A DNA stretch of 64,000 nt from Sphingobacteriales bacterium. Lineage in GTDB: Bacteria; Bacteroidota; Bacteroidia; UKL13-3. The notes beneath the pieces are model-generated. The model was not told the DNA's origin. It made no database searches and was given only the letters and a program-made list of their open reading frames with translations. How positions within the stretch are numbered: position 1 is the stretch's first letter; each line of letters begins with the position of its first letter. The position numbers were made by a program, and so were the translations under genes. Positions 37,100 through 46,211 of the stretch are shown piece by piece. The stretch spans positions 124,001 to 188,000 of the forward strand of contig JAJTFA010000001.1 in NCBI GenBank assembly GCA_021299635.1, written 5' to 3'.

Positions 37100-37107
37100 C
37101 AAATGTA
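37100..37107 (-). promoter_or_regulatory. Candidate -7 element (TACATTTG) for yicC-gmk-nadD
   Basis: Exact TAnnTTTG match on minus, 17 bases upstream of the ATG at 37082. No -33 TTG at the expected spacing. Confidence 0.45.
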
Positions 37108-37121
37108 AACGAAAAGATGAA

Positions 37122-38012
37122 TTATACCTCTTTATCTTGCCTTTGGTTAACCAGCAATACTCCTACAAAAATTATTAGTATATCTAAAGCCTTTACCCAT
37201 GTGAGTGCATCTTTTCCTGAAATTAGCGCAATAAATACTGCTAAAACAGGTTGCAGATAAATATATGATCCAACGAGCGAAGAACTAGCATGTCTGAGTG
37301 CATAGGCATTGAGTACATAGGTAATAAATGTGGAGCCAACTGTTACAAATGCAATAGCTGCCCAAATGCTCGGAGTAAAGGTAGCCCATTGAATATTCAT
37401 AAAATCACTTGCTCCAAATGGCATTACCAAAAATAAACCAAAGAAAAACGACCACAGGGTAACGGTAAGCGGGTGGTATTTTTTCATAAGTGATTTGGCA
37501 TACACCAGATAAAATGCATAGATGATGGCATTAAGAGAAACCAGTATATCGCCTAAAACAGTTTCCGTACTGAAATTAAATTTACTGCCACCCATGAGCA
37601 TAATGGCTCCTGCGGCTGCAATGAGTATGCCACTGATTTTTATAATGGAGAGTTTCTCTTTTAACAAAAATGCAGCAAAAACTACAACAAAAATAGGTGT
37701 GTTCATCATAAGCACTGCTCCATTGATGGGTGTGGTAATGCTTAGTCCTTTAAAAAATAAAAGCATATTAAACGCCACACCAAACATGGCACTGATAAAT
37801 AATTTTTTGATATCGGTCCACTCGCTGATGCGCTCTTTAATGGTTACCGAATGAAAAATAAAAATACACAATGCAGCAACAGATACCCTCAGCAAGATAA
37901 AAGCAGAAGGTTTTACATGAGCAGGCATTACCTCTTTGGCAATGGTAAACGTACCTGCATAAATGAGGGAAACAATAAAGAGTGAAAGGTGTACTTTTAA
38001 TCTAATGCTCAT
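37122..38012 (-). CDS. EamA/DMT-family transporter
   Basis: The 296-residue protein has ten hydrophobic segments in two homologous halves of five (EamA domains), as in drug/metabolite transporters. Signatures are AYAGTFTIAKEVMP near the start and LVGSYIYLQPVLAVFIALI in the second half. The substrate is unknown. The start overlaps the end of the MATE gene by 4 bases, so the two transporters are co-expressed. Confidence 0.9.
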   Translation of the reverse strand: MSIRLKVHLSLFIVSLIYAGTFTIAKEVMPAHVKPSAFILLRVSVAALCIFIFHSVTIKERISEWTDIKKLFISAMFGVAFNMLLFFKGLSITTPINGAVLMMNTPIFVVVFAAFLLKEKLSIIKISGILIAAAGAIMLMGGSKFNFSTETVLGDILVSLNAIIYAFYLVYAKSLMKKYHPLTVTLWSFFFGLFLVMPFGASDFMNIQWATFTPSIWAAIAFVTVGSTFITYVLNAYALRHASSSLVGSYIYLQPVLAVFIALISGKDALTWVKALDILIIFVGVLLVNQRQDKEV

Positions 38013-39388
38013 GCTTCGTTAACTAATTCTTTATAATGCTTTTTCATATCGGCAACAAATTGAAACGACTTTGATTCTTTTAAAAACCTTATACTTAACA
38101 TAAACGCAGAAAAGGTAAGGCCTGCACATAAACCAAACCAAATACCATTAAGCGAGAGGTTGGCATATTTAGCCATCAGCCATCCGCTTGGTATACCAAT
38201 TACCCAATAGGCAACAATGGTGATAATGGTTGGAACTTTTGTATCGGCAATGCCACGTAATATTCCTAAACTCACGCATTGTACGCCATCACTTAACTGA
38301 AACAGCGCTGCAATGAGCAGCAAATTGGCAGCCATGGGTGCTACAGCTGTATCGGTTGTATAAAAAGAAACCAGCAGTTCATTGCCAAATGCAAAGACTA
38401 AAGCCATCAGTGCCATAAAGCCAAATCCCATAATCAGTGAGGCGCGCCCTGCTTTTATCATGTCTGATTTATCTTTTCGGCCCCAGGCCTCTCCAACCAG
38501 GATAGAACCTGCAGCAGAAAATCCGGTGGCCACCATATATGTAACCGATGCAATGTTAATGGCTATCTGATGTGCGGCCAGCTGCTCTTTACCAAACCAG
38601 CCAATCATAATGGCTGCGCCTGCAAAAGCACCAACCTCAAAAAAATATTGCATGCCGGATGGCAATCCTACGATAAAGATTTGTTTAAATAAAGAGAGGC
38701 CAAATTGCTTATCCTTTACATGGAGCCATGTTTTGTAGATAGGATTTTTAAGTACATACCATATCATGCTCAAAGCCATCAGTAACCGAGTAAGACTGGT
38801 GGCAATTCCTGCACCAAACAGACCAAGTGCCGGAAAACCAAATTTTCCGTAAATCAAAATCCAGTTCCATAAAATATTAAACAGCAAACCGGCTATGGTG
38901 ATGATAGCAGATGGTTTGGTTATGGAAAGGCCATCACTAAATTGTTTGGCAGCTATAAACAATAGCATAAAGAATGTACCCGCATTAAGCGTATGCAGGT
39001 AGCTACGTGTGAGTGTTGTTACATCGGCTGCCTGTCCAAACCAATGCAGATTCATGGTTAGCACCCACAATATAATACCAATACCTGCACTCAATGCAAC
39101 GGAAGCCCATAAACCTTGTCTGAAAAGAAGTGCGGTTTCATTGCTATGTGAGGCGCCCTTTGCTTTGGCAACCAAGGGTGAAACAGCAGTGAGCGTACCT
39201 ATGCCCAAAATGGTTATTAAAAAATAAACTGAGTTGGCAAATCCGGCTGCCGCCAAATTGGTTGCATCAAGCTTGCCTATCATGACAATATCGGCTACCC
39301 CCATTAATATGATACCAATTTGTCCGATGATAATCGGATAGCTTAGTTTAATAATTTGTTTGAAATATGGTTTATAAATTTGCAGCAC
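38009..39388 (-). CDS. MATE-family efflux transporter
   Basis: The protein has about 459 residues and twelve hydrophobic segments. It has the NorM-type sequence pattern (LSYPIIIGQIGIILMGVADIVMIG in TM1 and GFANSVYFLI soon after). Family members export cationic compounds by Na+ or H+ antiport. I chose the GTG at 39388 because a TATCTTCG promoter-like element lies 17 bases upstream of it. This removes 13 extra residues (MVSFLIFAPHFSC) that the ATG at 39427 would add and that do not fit a MATE N-terminus. The gene overlaps the following DMT transporter by 4 bases. Confidence 0.88.
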   Translation of the reverse strand: MLQIYKPYFKQIIKLSYPIIIGQIGIILMGVADIVMIGKLDATNLAAAGFANSVYFLITILGIGTLTAVSPLVAKAKGASHSNETALLFRQGLWASVALSAGIGIILWVLTMNLHWFGQAADVTTLTRSYLHTLNAGTFFMLLFIAAKQFSDGLSITKPSAIITIAGLLFNILWNWILIYGKFGFPALGLFGAGIATSLTRLLMALSMIWYVLKNPIYKTWLHVKDKQFGLSLFKQIFIVGLPSGMQYFFEVGAFAGAAIMIGWFGKEQLAAHQIAINIASVTYMVATGFSAAGSILVGEAWGRKDKSDMIKAGRASLIMGFGFMALMALVFAFGNELLVSFYTTDTAVAPMAANLLLIAALFQLSDGVQCVSLGILRGIADTKVPTIITIVAYWVIGIPSGWLMAKYANLSLNGIWFGLCAGLTFSAFMLSIRFLKESKSFQFVADMKKHYKELVNEA

Positions 39389-39405
39389 ACAGGAAAAATG
39401 AGGCG

Positions 39406-39413
39406 CGAAGATA
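39406..39413 (-). promoter_or_regulatory. Candidate -7 element (TATCTTCG) for the MATE-DMT pair
   Basis: A 7-of-8 match to TAnnTTTG on minus, 17 bases from the GTG at 39388. It lies inside the longer alternative reading frame and so helps decide the start. Confidence 0.35.
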
Positions 39414-39534
39414 AGGAAAGATACCATACCTGCTTATTTAATATCTGCAGCATTAGCTTCTTCTGGTATAACATGTTTCTTGCCTTAAAATAAAGGTATT
39501 TTGACAAGTTTTCACAGAGGTAAACGGTAAAAAA

Positions 39535-40068
39535 TCACTTCCAATGTTTTATATACTCCTTACTTAAATCTACATAAGCCTGCGCGTTTCTTTTTACTTT
39601 TTCAATATGCTCCGGTGTGAGTTGTTTTTTTATCTGAGCAGGAGAACCCATCACGATGGAATAATCAGGAATCTTCATACCTTCTGTTACCAATGCATTA
39701 GCTCCTATTATGCAGTAGTTGCCAATTTGTGCTCCGTTTAATATGGTGGCATGCATGCCAACCAATACATGATTGCCCAGCGAAGCACCATGTACAATGG
39801 CCCCATGCCCTATGATGCAATCATCACCTATATGAACCGGGAACCCCGGGTCTACATGTAATACAGCATTTTCTTGCACATTGCTGCGATTGCCTAATAC
39901 TATTTCATCAGCATCACCTCTTAGCACTCCACCAAACCAAACAGAGCATTCATTGCCTAGGGTAACTTTGCCAAAAACACGTGCTGTATCTGCAATCCAA
40001 ACATCGTTACCTTTTTGTATGGGCGTGTCAAGAATGGATTTCATTTCTTTAAAAAAAGGATAGGACAT
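39535..40068 (-). CDS. Gamma-carbonic-anhydrase-like hexapeptide-repeat protein
   Basis: The 177-residue left-handed beta-helix protein begins WFGGVLRGDADEI near residue 44, and HVD, GHGAIVHGASLG and VGMHATI then provide the three His zinc ligands typical of gamma-class enzymes (Cam/CaiE/PaaY/YrdA group). Many members bind zinc but show little carbonic anhydrase activity, so I name the family only. The start lies 4 bases after the end of folB, in the same operon. The N-terminal 25 residues are variable, so an internal start is possible. Confidence 0.88.
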   Translation of the reverse strand: MSYPFFKEMKSILDTPIQKGNDVWIADTARVFGKVTLGNECSVWFGGVLRGDADEIVLGNRSNVQENAVLHVDPGFPVHIGDDCIIGHGAIVHGASLGNHVLVGMHATILNGAQIGNYCIIGANALVTEGMKIPDYSIVMGSPAQIKKQLTPEHIEKVKRNAQAYVDLSKEYIKHWK

Positions 40069-40072
40069 AGTT

Positions 40073-40423
40073 TTATTTTCTTAAGGTAATAACTGCTTCA
40101 CCACTACCAAATAATCCAGCAGGATTGGGTTTGATTAGTTCAACCATGATCTCATCTGCTTGCATGGTTTTCAGTACCTCATCAAAAATATTTTTGGCTA
40201 TGGTTTCAATGAGGGGCTGCGTTTGCTTCATGTGCTTTTGTGCAATGGCAAATAGATGCTCGTAGTTGTACAGTTGCTCAAGGCTACTATAATTGATTGT
40301 GTCTGCTGCATATTTAGTTACCGCTATGCTCACATAAAATGTTGCACCCAATATTTGTTCTTCGGCATACAAACCATGATAGGCATAAAAAGCAACCCGC
40401 TTTAATTTGCAACTATAAATCAT
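40073..40423 (-). CDS. folB: Dihydroneopterin aldolase
   Basis: The protein has 116 residues from the ATG at 40423. YHGLYAEEQILG near residue 15 carries the FolB signature (YHG..EE...G), the TIAKNIF region follows, and KPNPAG is near the end. FolB cleaves dihydroneopterin to 6-hydroxymethyl-dihydropterin and glycolaldehyde in folate synthesis. An ATG at 40456 would add 11 residues unlike the family. A CATATTTG element (one mismatch to TAnnTTTG) at 40429-40436 lies just upstream of 40423. The gene is followed at 4 bases by the gamma-carbonic-anhydrase-like gene. Confidence 0.9.
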   Translation of the reverse strand: MIYSCKLKRVAFYAYHGLYAEEQILGATFYVSIAVTKYAADTINYSSLEQLYNYEHLFAIAQKHMKQTQPLIETIAKNIFDEVLKTMQADEIMVELIKPNPAGLFGSGEAVITLRK

Positions 40424-40580
40424 ATGGGCAAATATGGAATAAAATAATGCACGCACAAACCTGATCGGTTGGGGCTTTGTTTTTTTGCTGGCGTCTTACA
40501 AGTTAAAATGCTGTAATACAGCACGTGGCAACCACTATTTTGTATAAGTAACCCTAAACGGATAAATAGTTAAAAAACCT

Positions 40581-40588
40581 TACTTTCG
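40581..40588 (+). promoter_or_regulatory. Candidate -7 element (TACTTTCG) for the acyl-CoA dehydrogenase
   Basis: A 7-of-8 match to TAnnTTTG, 22 bases before the ATG at 40611. No -33 TTG at the expected spacing. Confidence 0.35.
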
Positions 40589-40610
40589 CAGCCATAAAAA
40601 CCAAACGTTC

Positions 40611-41834
40611 ATGAGTACATCAACATCAAAAGAGCAGTTCCATCAATCCAATAAGCCTGATCAATACAATCATCCTGATTATTATTTAATGGATGAATTG
40701 TTGAGTGAGGAACACAAAATGATTCGCTCTACCGTGCGTGATTATGTGAAAAAGGAATTGTCGCCTATTATTGAAGATGTAGCACAAAAAGCAGTATTCC
40801 CATATCATATTGTGAAACAGTTGGGAGATTTGGGTTGCTTTGGCCCTCAATTGCCTGTTGAGTATGGCTGTGGAGGTATGGATTATATTACCTACGGTAT
40901 TATGATGATGGAGTTGGAACGCTGCGATTCCGGAGTGCGCTCAACGGCCTCTGTTCAGGGTTCTTTGGTGATGTATCCGATTTATAAATTTGGCAGCGAA
41001 GAGCAAAAGAAAAAATACTTACCCAAGCTGGCCAAAGGTGAATGGCTGGGATGTTTCGGCTTAACGGAGCCAAACCATGGTTCTAATCCTGCTGGTATGA
41101 CCACCAATTTCCGAGACGCAGGTGATGGTAAACATGTGATACTGAATGGTGCAAAAATGTGGATTAGCAATTCTCCTTTTGCTGATGTAGCTGTGGTTTG
41201 GGCAAAAAATGAACAAGGTAAAATAAAAGGCATTATTGTGGAGCGCGGCATGGAAGGATTTACCACCCCTGAAACACACAATAAGTGGAGTTTGCGTGCC
41301 AGCGCTACAGGTGAATTGGTGTTTAATGATGTTAAGGTTCCTTTAGAAAATATTATGCCGGGTGTAGAAGGATTAAAAGGCCCGCTTACTTGTTTGAACA
41401 GCGCACGCTATGGCATCAGCTGGGGAGCCCTTGGTTCTGCAATGGATTGCTATGATACAGCATTACGTTACTCCAAAGAACGTGTTCAGTTTGGTAAACC
41501 CATAGCCGCATTTCAATTACAGCAGAAAAAATTAGCAGAAATGCTAACTGAAATTACCAAAGCGCAATTATTAACCTGGAGATTGGGTGTGCTGATGAAT
41601 GAAGGAAGAGCAACTCCTGCTCAAATCAGTATGGCAAAAAGAAACAATGTTGATCTGGCATTGAATGTTGCCCGCAATGCGCGTCAGATGTTAGGCGGCA
41701 TGGGTATTACCGGTGAGTATCCGATTATGCGCCATATGATGAATCTGGAATCGGTTGTTACCTATGAAGGCACACATGATATTCACTTGCTCATTACAGG
41801 TATGGATATCACAGGCGAGAATGCCTTCCAATAA
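40611..41834 (+). CDS. gcdH: Acyl-CoA dehydrogenase, glutaryl-CoA dehydrogenase type
   Basis: This 407-residue FAD enzyme matches glutaryl-CoA dehydrogenase closely throughout: CDSGVRSTASVQGSLVM, GCFGLTEPNHGSNPAGM, WSLRASATGELVF, CLNSARYGISWG and the end VVTYEGTHDIHLLI. The catalytic Glu is residue 386 in TYEGT. The enzyme oxidises and decarboxylates glutaryl-CoA to crotonyl-CoA in lysine and tryptophan degradation. The Arg implicated in glutaryl recognition corresponds to the VRS motif and is present. No other lysine-degradation gene is in the window. A bidirectional terminator follows. Confidence 0.9.
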   Translation: MSTSTSKEQFHQSNKPDQYNHPDYYLMDELLSEEHKMIRSTVRDYVKKELSPIIEDVAQKAVFPYHIVKQLGDLGCFGPQLPVEYGCGGMDYITYGIMMMELERCDSGVRSTASVQGSLVMYPIYKFGSEEQKKKYLPKLAKGEWLGCFGLTEPNHGSNPAGMTTNFRDAGDGKHVILNGAKMWISNSPFADVAVVWAKNEQGKIKGIIVERGMEGFTTPETHNKWSLRASATGELVFNDVKVPLENIMPGVEGLKGPLTCLNSARYGISWGALGSAMDCYDTALRYSKERVQFGKPIAAFQLQQKKLAEMLTEITKAQLLTWRLGVLMNEGRATPAQISMAKRNNVDLALNVARNARQMLGGMGITGEYPIMRHMMNLESVVTYEGTHDIHLLITGMDITGENAFQ

Positions 41835-41854
41835 ACCAACCTGTTTAAAGATAT

Positions 41855-41884
41855 AAAAGGAACAGCTATGATGCTATTCCTTTT
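41855..41884. terminator. Bidirectional terminator between gcdH and the ureohydrolase gene
   Basis: AAAAGGAACAGC and GCTATTCCTTTT form a 12-bp stem with one mismatch around a 6-base loop. It is flanked by A and T runs and sits between convergent genes. Confidence 0.75.
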
Positions 41885-41917
41885 ATTATGCCTTTAAATC
41901 AGATTGTTTGGTTTGTA

Positions 41918-42973
41918 TTACACTGTAATGCTGTTTGAAACCATACACAGGTTTGCAACCTTATATAATAAACGTGCGCCCACATTCGCATCCCATTCAT
42001 CTTCACCGGGGCTCACTTCATTGATATCAAAAGCAATGATTTGTTTTTTCGCAGCTACCAGTTGTTTTATGAGGTAAATCAGCTGTTCAAATTCAAATCC
42101 GCCAGGTACAGGTGTACCCGTGTTAGGGCATAGTTTAGGATCAAGGCCATCAATATCAATACTCAGGTAAATTTTATCAGGTAAGGTTTTTATGATTTGC
42201 TGGCAGATATTTTTCCATGTGGCACCCTCGTATTCCTGATGTTTGATATCGGCATCAAAAAAGGTAGTAATGCGTTTGTTTTGTTCAATCAGATTTTTTT
42301 CATCTTCACAATAATCCCTGATGCCAACTTGAACAAGATTTGATACTTCTTTTAATTTTAGTGCATTAAACATAATGGATGCATGTGAATACTCAAAGCC
42401 TTCATAAGCGTCTCTTAAATCGGCATGTGCATCAATTTGTAAAATGCCAAATGACTTGTACTTTTCAGCAAGTGCTTGCATGAGTCCAAGCGGAGTGCTG
42501 TGATCACCGCCAAGCAATGCAGGAATCTTTCCTTTGTCCAGTTGTTTCAGTGCTTCTTTTTTTACCCATTTATTTAGTTCCCTGCATCCGGCATTTACTT
42601 CTTTCTGAATTTGCTTCATCTTATTATTCTTGGAAGCATCTTTGCCTTGTGCATACAAATCAATATAATGTGCAGCTTTTTTGCGTAGTTTGTTGCTGGT
42701 AGATTTTATCTTTTTACTTACCGGTAACATGGCCATACCCATTTTCCATGCATCCTTCACATTCGGGTCATACAGGTCAACCTGATAAGAAGCCTCATAA
42801 ACTGCTTCTGGTCCGTTAGCTGTTCCGGCACTGTAAGAAACAGTCACTTCCCACGGCACAGGGATGATAACCAGCGAAGCTTCTTCGGGTGTAAATGGCA
42901 ATCCATAAATATTATTATCGGCATTACCAATATCATTCGGGTTAAATGCTGCTATTTTCTTTTCCTTTGTCAT
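41918..42973 (-). CDS. Agmatinase/arginase-family ureohydrolase
   Basis: The 351-residue protein has all three manganese-binding motifs: GGDHSTPLG (about residue 156), DAHADLR (about 182) and SIDIDGLDP (about 272). The EYSHAS segment after the second motif and the lack of an arginase-type SPSGN motif favour agmatinase-like activity (agmatine to putrescine and urea). Specificity cannot be proven by eye. The first 100 residues carry a Lys-rich insertion. A polyamine role fits the deoxyhypusine synthase-like gene at 31.7 kb. A TATTTTCG element at 42990-42997 on minus lies about 16 bases upstream of the ATG. Confidence 0.85.
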   Translation of the reverse strand: MTKEKKIAAFNPNDIGNADNNIYGLPFTPEEASLVIIPVPWEVTVSYSAGTANGPEAVYEASYQVDLYDPNVKDAWKMGMAMLPVSKKIKSTSNKLRKKAAHYIDLYAQGKDASKNNKMKQIQKEVNAGCRELNKWVKKEALKQLDKGKIPALLGGDHSTPLGLMQALAEKYKSFGILQIDAHADLRDAYEGFEYSHASIMFNALKLKEVSNLVQVGIRDYCEDEKNLIEQNKRITTFFDADIKHQEYEGATWKNICQQIIKTLPDKIYLSIDIDGLDPKLCPNTGTPVPGGFEFEQLIYLIKQLVAAKKQIIAFDINEVSPGEDEWDANVGARLLYKVANLCMVSNSITV

Positions 42974-42989
42974 ACATGCTTATTTGCAG

Positions 42990-42997
42990 CGAAAATA
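42990..42997 (-). promoter_or_regulatory. Candidate -7 element (TATTTTCG) for the ureohydrolase gene
   Basis: A 7-of-8 match to TAnnTTTG on minus, 16 bases before the ATG at 42973. Confidence 0.35.
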
Positions 42998-43039
42998 GCA
43001 AAAGCAACGAAAGGATGATGCAATGAAACTTTTGAATGC

Positions 43040-44068
43040 TTAACGGAATTTTTTCTGCTGTTTTAAAGCAAATTGCACCAACAGTATTAGTACGGGCACT
43101 TCAATTAGTGGTCCTATTACAGCAGCAAAAGCGGCACCGGAGTGAATGCCGAAAATGGCAATAGCCACAGCTATACCCAGTTCAAAATTGTTACTACCTG
43201 CCGTAAAAGCCAGTGTAGTGGTTTCTTTGTATTTTCCTCCCATTAGTTTTAATAGGTAAAAGGTGCTGAAGAACATAAACAGAAAAAAGATGGTAAGCGG
43301 AATGGCAATTTTTATAACATCCATCGGAATCTGCACAATCATTTCTCCTTTTATACTAAACATCATAACAATGGTAAGCAGCAAGGCAACAAGTGTAATG
43401 GGGCTAACAGCTGGTATGTATTTGCGATTAAACCACTCTTGCCCTTTTGCCTGTATTAGCACATAGCGCGATATTAAGCCGGCAAAAAATGGTATGCCAA
43501 GATAGATGAGAACACTCTGTGCAATTTCTGCCATGCTAATGTTTACTTCATAACCTTGTATACCCAACATTTGCGGAACATAGGTTACATAAAACCATGC
43601 ATATGTACTGTAAAATAAAATTTGCAAAATGCTGTTAAGTGCCACCATACCTGCACACAATTCATTATCACCTTTGGCTAGATCGTTCCATACCAACACC
43701 ATGGCTATACACGGTGCAAGACCAATAAGAAGCAGGCCTGCCATGTATTGCGGATAATCTTTCATAAATACATAAGCCAATAAGAACATAAACAGCGGGC
43801 CAATAACCCAGCTCTGAAAAATACCCACTGCAAGCACCCTCGGATGTTTTACTATTTTCCCAATTTCCTCATATTTAACCTTGGCAAGAGGCGGATACAT
43901 CATCAGGATTAAACCAATTGCCAGGGGGATATTGGTTGAGCCATTCTGAAAGGAATTGATATAACCAACAACTGTAGGCATAAAGTATCCGATGGCAACG
44001 CCAGCAAGCATTGCCAGAAATATCCATAGGGTAAGAAACCTATCCAGAAATGACAATCTTTTATTCAT
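43040..44068 (-). CDS. acr3: ACR3-family arsenite efflux transporter
   Basis: The 342-residue protein has about ten hydrophobic segments and the ACR3 signatures [18 protein letters not shown] near the start and [18 protein letters not shown]. The Cys in the latter is the conserved residue needed for arsenite transport. It also has [17 protein letters not shown] in the C-terminal half. It exports As(III) using the proton motive force. It follows arsC by 138 bases on the same strand. No arsR gene is visible nearby. Confidence 0.95.
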   Translation of the reverse strand: MNKRLSFLDRFLTLWIFLAMLAGVAIGYFMPTVVGYINSFQNGSTNIPLAIGLILMMYPPLAKVKYEEIGKIVKHPRVLAVGIFQSWVIGPLFMFLLAYVFMKDYPQYMAGLLLIGLAPCIAMVLVWNDLAKGDNELCAGMVALNSILQILFYSTYAWFYVTYVPQMLGIQGYEVNISMAEIAQSVLIYLGIPFFAGLISRYVLIQAKGQEWFNRKYIPAVSPITLVALLLTIVMMFSIKGEMIVQIPMDVIKIAIPLTIFFLFMFFSTFYLLKLMGGKYKETTTLAFTAGSNNFELGIAVAIAIFGIHSGAAFAAVIGPLIEVPVLILLVQFALKQQKKFR

Positions 44069-44206
44069 GTGTTTTCTTTTATTGATACTTTTTTTATTCA
44101 GCGGCCAGGTTGTCTGTTGTTTGTTTCATTTGATACATAAAGGCTGATTCTATTTATTTTGAATTAGTAGCTTTACGTTCAAAGCAACATTTAATTTCCA
44201 ACCTTT

Positions 44207-44623
44207 TTAGTTCACGTATTGCAATGCAAAGTCTTTACAATAGGTTTTTATCTCATCCCTTACTTGTGCAAAAATCTGCATCACCTCTTCCGCTGTTCCG
44301 GTTGCTTTTGCCGGGTCGGTAAAATTATGATGAAACCTTTGTGCCTTCCCCGGAAAGTATGGGCAGTTTTCATTGGCATTGTCACAAACTGTAATAATGT
44401 AATCAAATGGAATTTGCAGATATTCTTTCAGGTTATTGGAGGTATGATAAGCGATGTCTATTCCATCTTCTTTCATAGTAGCAATGGCTTTTGGGTTAAC
44501 CCCATGTGTTTCTATGCCTGCGCTGTAAATGATTGCTTTACCTTTAGTAAAATGTTCCAGATAACCATGTGCTATCTGACTTCGGCAACTGTTGCCGGTG
44601 CATAAGATGAGGATGTTCTTCAT
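44207..44623 (-). CDS. arsC: Thioredoxin-coupled arsenate reductase
   Basis: This 138-residue member of the low-molecular-weight phosphatase family has the P-loop C8-TGNSC-R14 and the two redox cysteines Cys80 and Cys87 (VCDNANENC). This is the three-Cys pattern of the Staphylococcus aureus pI258-type ArsC, recycled by thioredoxin. It reduces As(V) to As(III), which Acr3 then exports. The ATG at 44623 is 17 bases downstream of a perfect TACATTTG element. Confidence 0.94.
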   Translation of the reverse strand: MKNILILCTGNSCRSQIAHGYLEHFTKGKAIIYSAGIETHGVNPKAIATMKEDGIDIAYHTSNNLKEYLQIPFDYIITVCDNANENCPYFPGKAQRFHHNFTDPAKATGTAEEVMQIFAQVRDEIKTYCKDFALQYVN

Positions 44624-44640
44624 ACTAACTTAATCGTCTT

Positions 44641-44648
44641 CAAATGTA
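44641..44648 (-). promoter_or_regulatory. Candidate -7 element (TACATTTG) for arsC-acr3
   Basis: Exact TAnnTTTG match on minus, 17 bases before the ATG at 44623. No operator-like palindrome for ArsR was seen around it. Confidence 0.45.
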
Positions 44649-44757
44649 TATATGCTGTATTAAATTAATATAAATCAAATACAATATAATACTTACACGC
44701 CTTTAAACTTTGCAGAAATCGGGGAAACATATTATTTTGTGCCGTTAATTAAAAACT

Positions 44758-46161
44758 ATGTATCAGATAAAGTTTGGAACAGACGGATGGCGTGGAATTA
44801 TAGCGGCTGAATTTACCGTAGAGAATGTGAAACGAGTTGCTCTGGGAACGGCAACCTATATAAAAGCAAAACATGCCACCAATTTACAGATTGTATTGGG
44901 TCATGATTGCCGTTTTGCTGGTCCGTTATTTGTCCAGACGGTTGCCCAAGTTATGTGTGCCAATGGTATTAAAGTTAAAATGGCTAAAGGTTTTGTTTCA
45001 ACGCCAATGGTTTCATTGGGTGCGGTAAAGCATGGTGCAGCTTTAGGTGTAATCATCACAGCTAGCCACAATCCACCGGAATACAACGGGTTTAAATTAA
45101 AAGCACATTATGGCGGACCTTCATCTCCTGCTGTAATTGATGAGGTGGAGCAGGCCATTCCTGATGAAGTGAACCTGAAACTGGAGGCTATTGCTACTTT
45201 AGAAAAAAGTGGCATGATTGAATATATTGACCTGGAAACTTTATATGTGAATGAGGTAGAAGATAAGTTTGATTTGGCTGCTATCAAAAACTCAGGAATG
45301 GAGTTTGCTTACGATGCCATGTATGGCTCGGGGCAAAATGCCATGCGCAGGTTATTTCCGGATATTACGTTGTTGCATTGTGAGCATAATCCCGGTTTTG
45401 ACGGGCAAGCACCGGAGCCTATTGATAAGAATCTGAAAGAGTTTAGTGAGTTAATAAAAGTGAGTGAAGAAATTGATTGTGGCCTGGTAACGGATGGTGA
45501 TGCTGACAGAATAGGTTTATATAATAAGAAAGGGGCGTTTGTTGATTCGCATCATATCATTCTATTGCTTATTCATTATCTGCATAAGTATAAAGGTATG
45601 AGCGGAAAAGTAATCACCACATTCAGTGCCACATCCAAAATTACCGCACTGGCAAAAGCTTATGGCCTGGATATAGAGATAACCAAGATCGGATTTAAAT
45701 ACATCTGTGAGAAAATGGTTACAGAGAATGTGCTGGTAGGGGGCGAAGAGAGCGGAGGCATAGCCATTAAAGGCTATATACCGGAGCGTGATGGTATCTG
45801 GATTGGCCTTACCTTATGGGAGTTTATGGCAAAAACCGGTAAGTCATTAGATGATTTAATTCAGGAGGTATATGATGTGGTAGGAAGTTTTGCCATGGGA
45901 CGAATTGATTTGCATATCACGGAAGAAATTAAACAAAACGTATTGGCTAACTGCAAAGCCGGTGCATATAAAGCATTTGGCACCTATCAAATTGAAAGAA
46001 CGGAAGACCTTGACGGATTCAAGTTTCATTTAGGCAACGGTGAGTGGGTGATGATTAGGGCCAGTGGCACTGAACCGGTGCTGCGCGTTTACAGCGAGTC
46101 GTCTTCTCAGGAAAAAGCAGAAGCTATTCTTCAGGTAACCAAGCAAACCATTTTGCAATAA
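44758..46161 (+). CDS. Phosphohexomutase (phosphoglucomutase/phosphomannomutase family)
   Basis: The 467-residue alpha-D-phosphohexomutase has the phosphoserine loop TASHNPPEYNGFK (Ser103), the magnesium site DGDADR near residue 245, the sugar-binding GGEESGG near 330 and the phosphate-binding RASGTEPVLRVY near 437. It interconverts hexose 1- and 6-phosphates. The family signature does not settle whether glucose, mannose or glucosamine phosphate is the substrate. It is monocistronic, divergent from arsC and convergent with the SirB1-type gene. Confidence 0.9.
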   Translation: MYQIKFGTDGWRGIIAAEFTVENVKRVALGTATYIKAKHATNLQIVLGHDCRFAGPLFVQTVAQVMCANGIKVKMAKGFVSTPMVSLGAVKHGAALGVIITASHNPPEYNGFKLKAHYGGPSSPAVIDEVEQAIPDEVNLKLEAIATLEKSGMIEYIDLETLYVNEVEDKFDLAAIKNSGMEFAYDAMYGSGQNAMRRLFPDITLLHCEHNPGFDGQAPEPIDKNLKEFSELIKVSEEIDCGLVTDGDADRIGLYNKKGAFVDSHHIILLLIHYLHKYKGMSGKVITTFSATSKITALAKAYGLDIEITKIGFKYICEKMVTENVLVGGEESGGIAIKGYIPERDGIWIGLTLWEFMAKTGKSLDDLIQEVYDVVGSFAMGRIDLHITEEIKQNVLANCKAGAYKAFGTYQIERTEDLDGFKFHLGNGEWVMIRASGTEPVLRVYSESSSQEKAEAILQVTKQTILQ

Positions 46162-46211
46162 CCGATCGTGTAACTCAAGCTGTTGCTGCGTTATCAGACG
46201 ATATTTTCAGT

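Noticed and set aside
44094-44138. 14-codon ORF between arsC and acr3
   Set aside because: Too short to call without conservation data; kept only as a remark in the arsenic finding.
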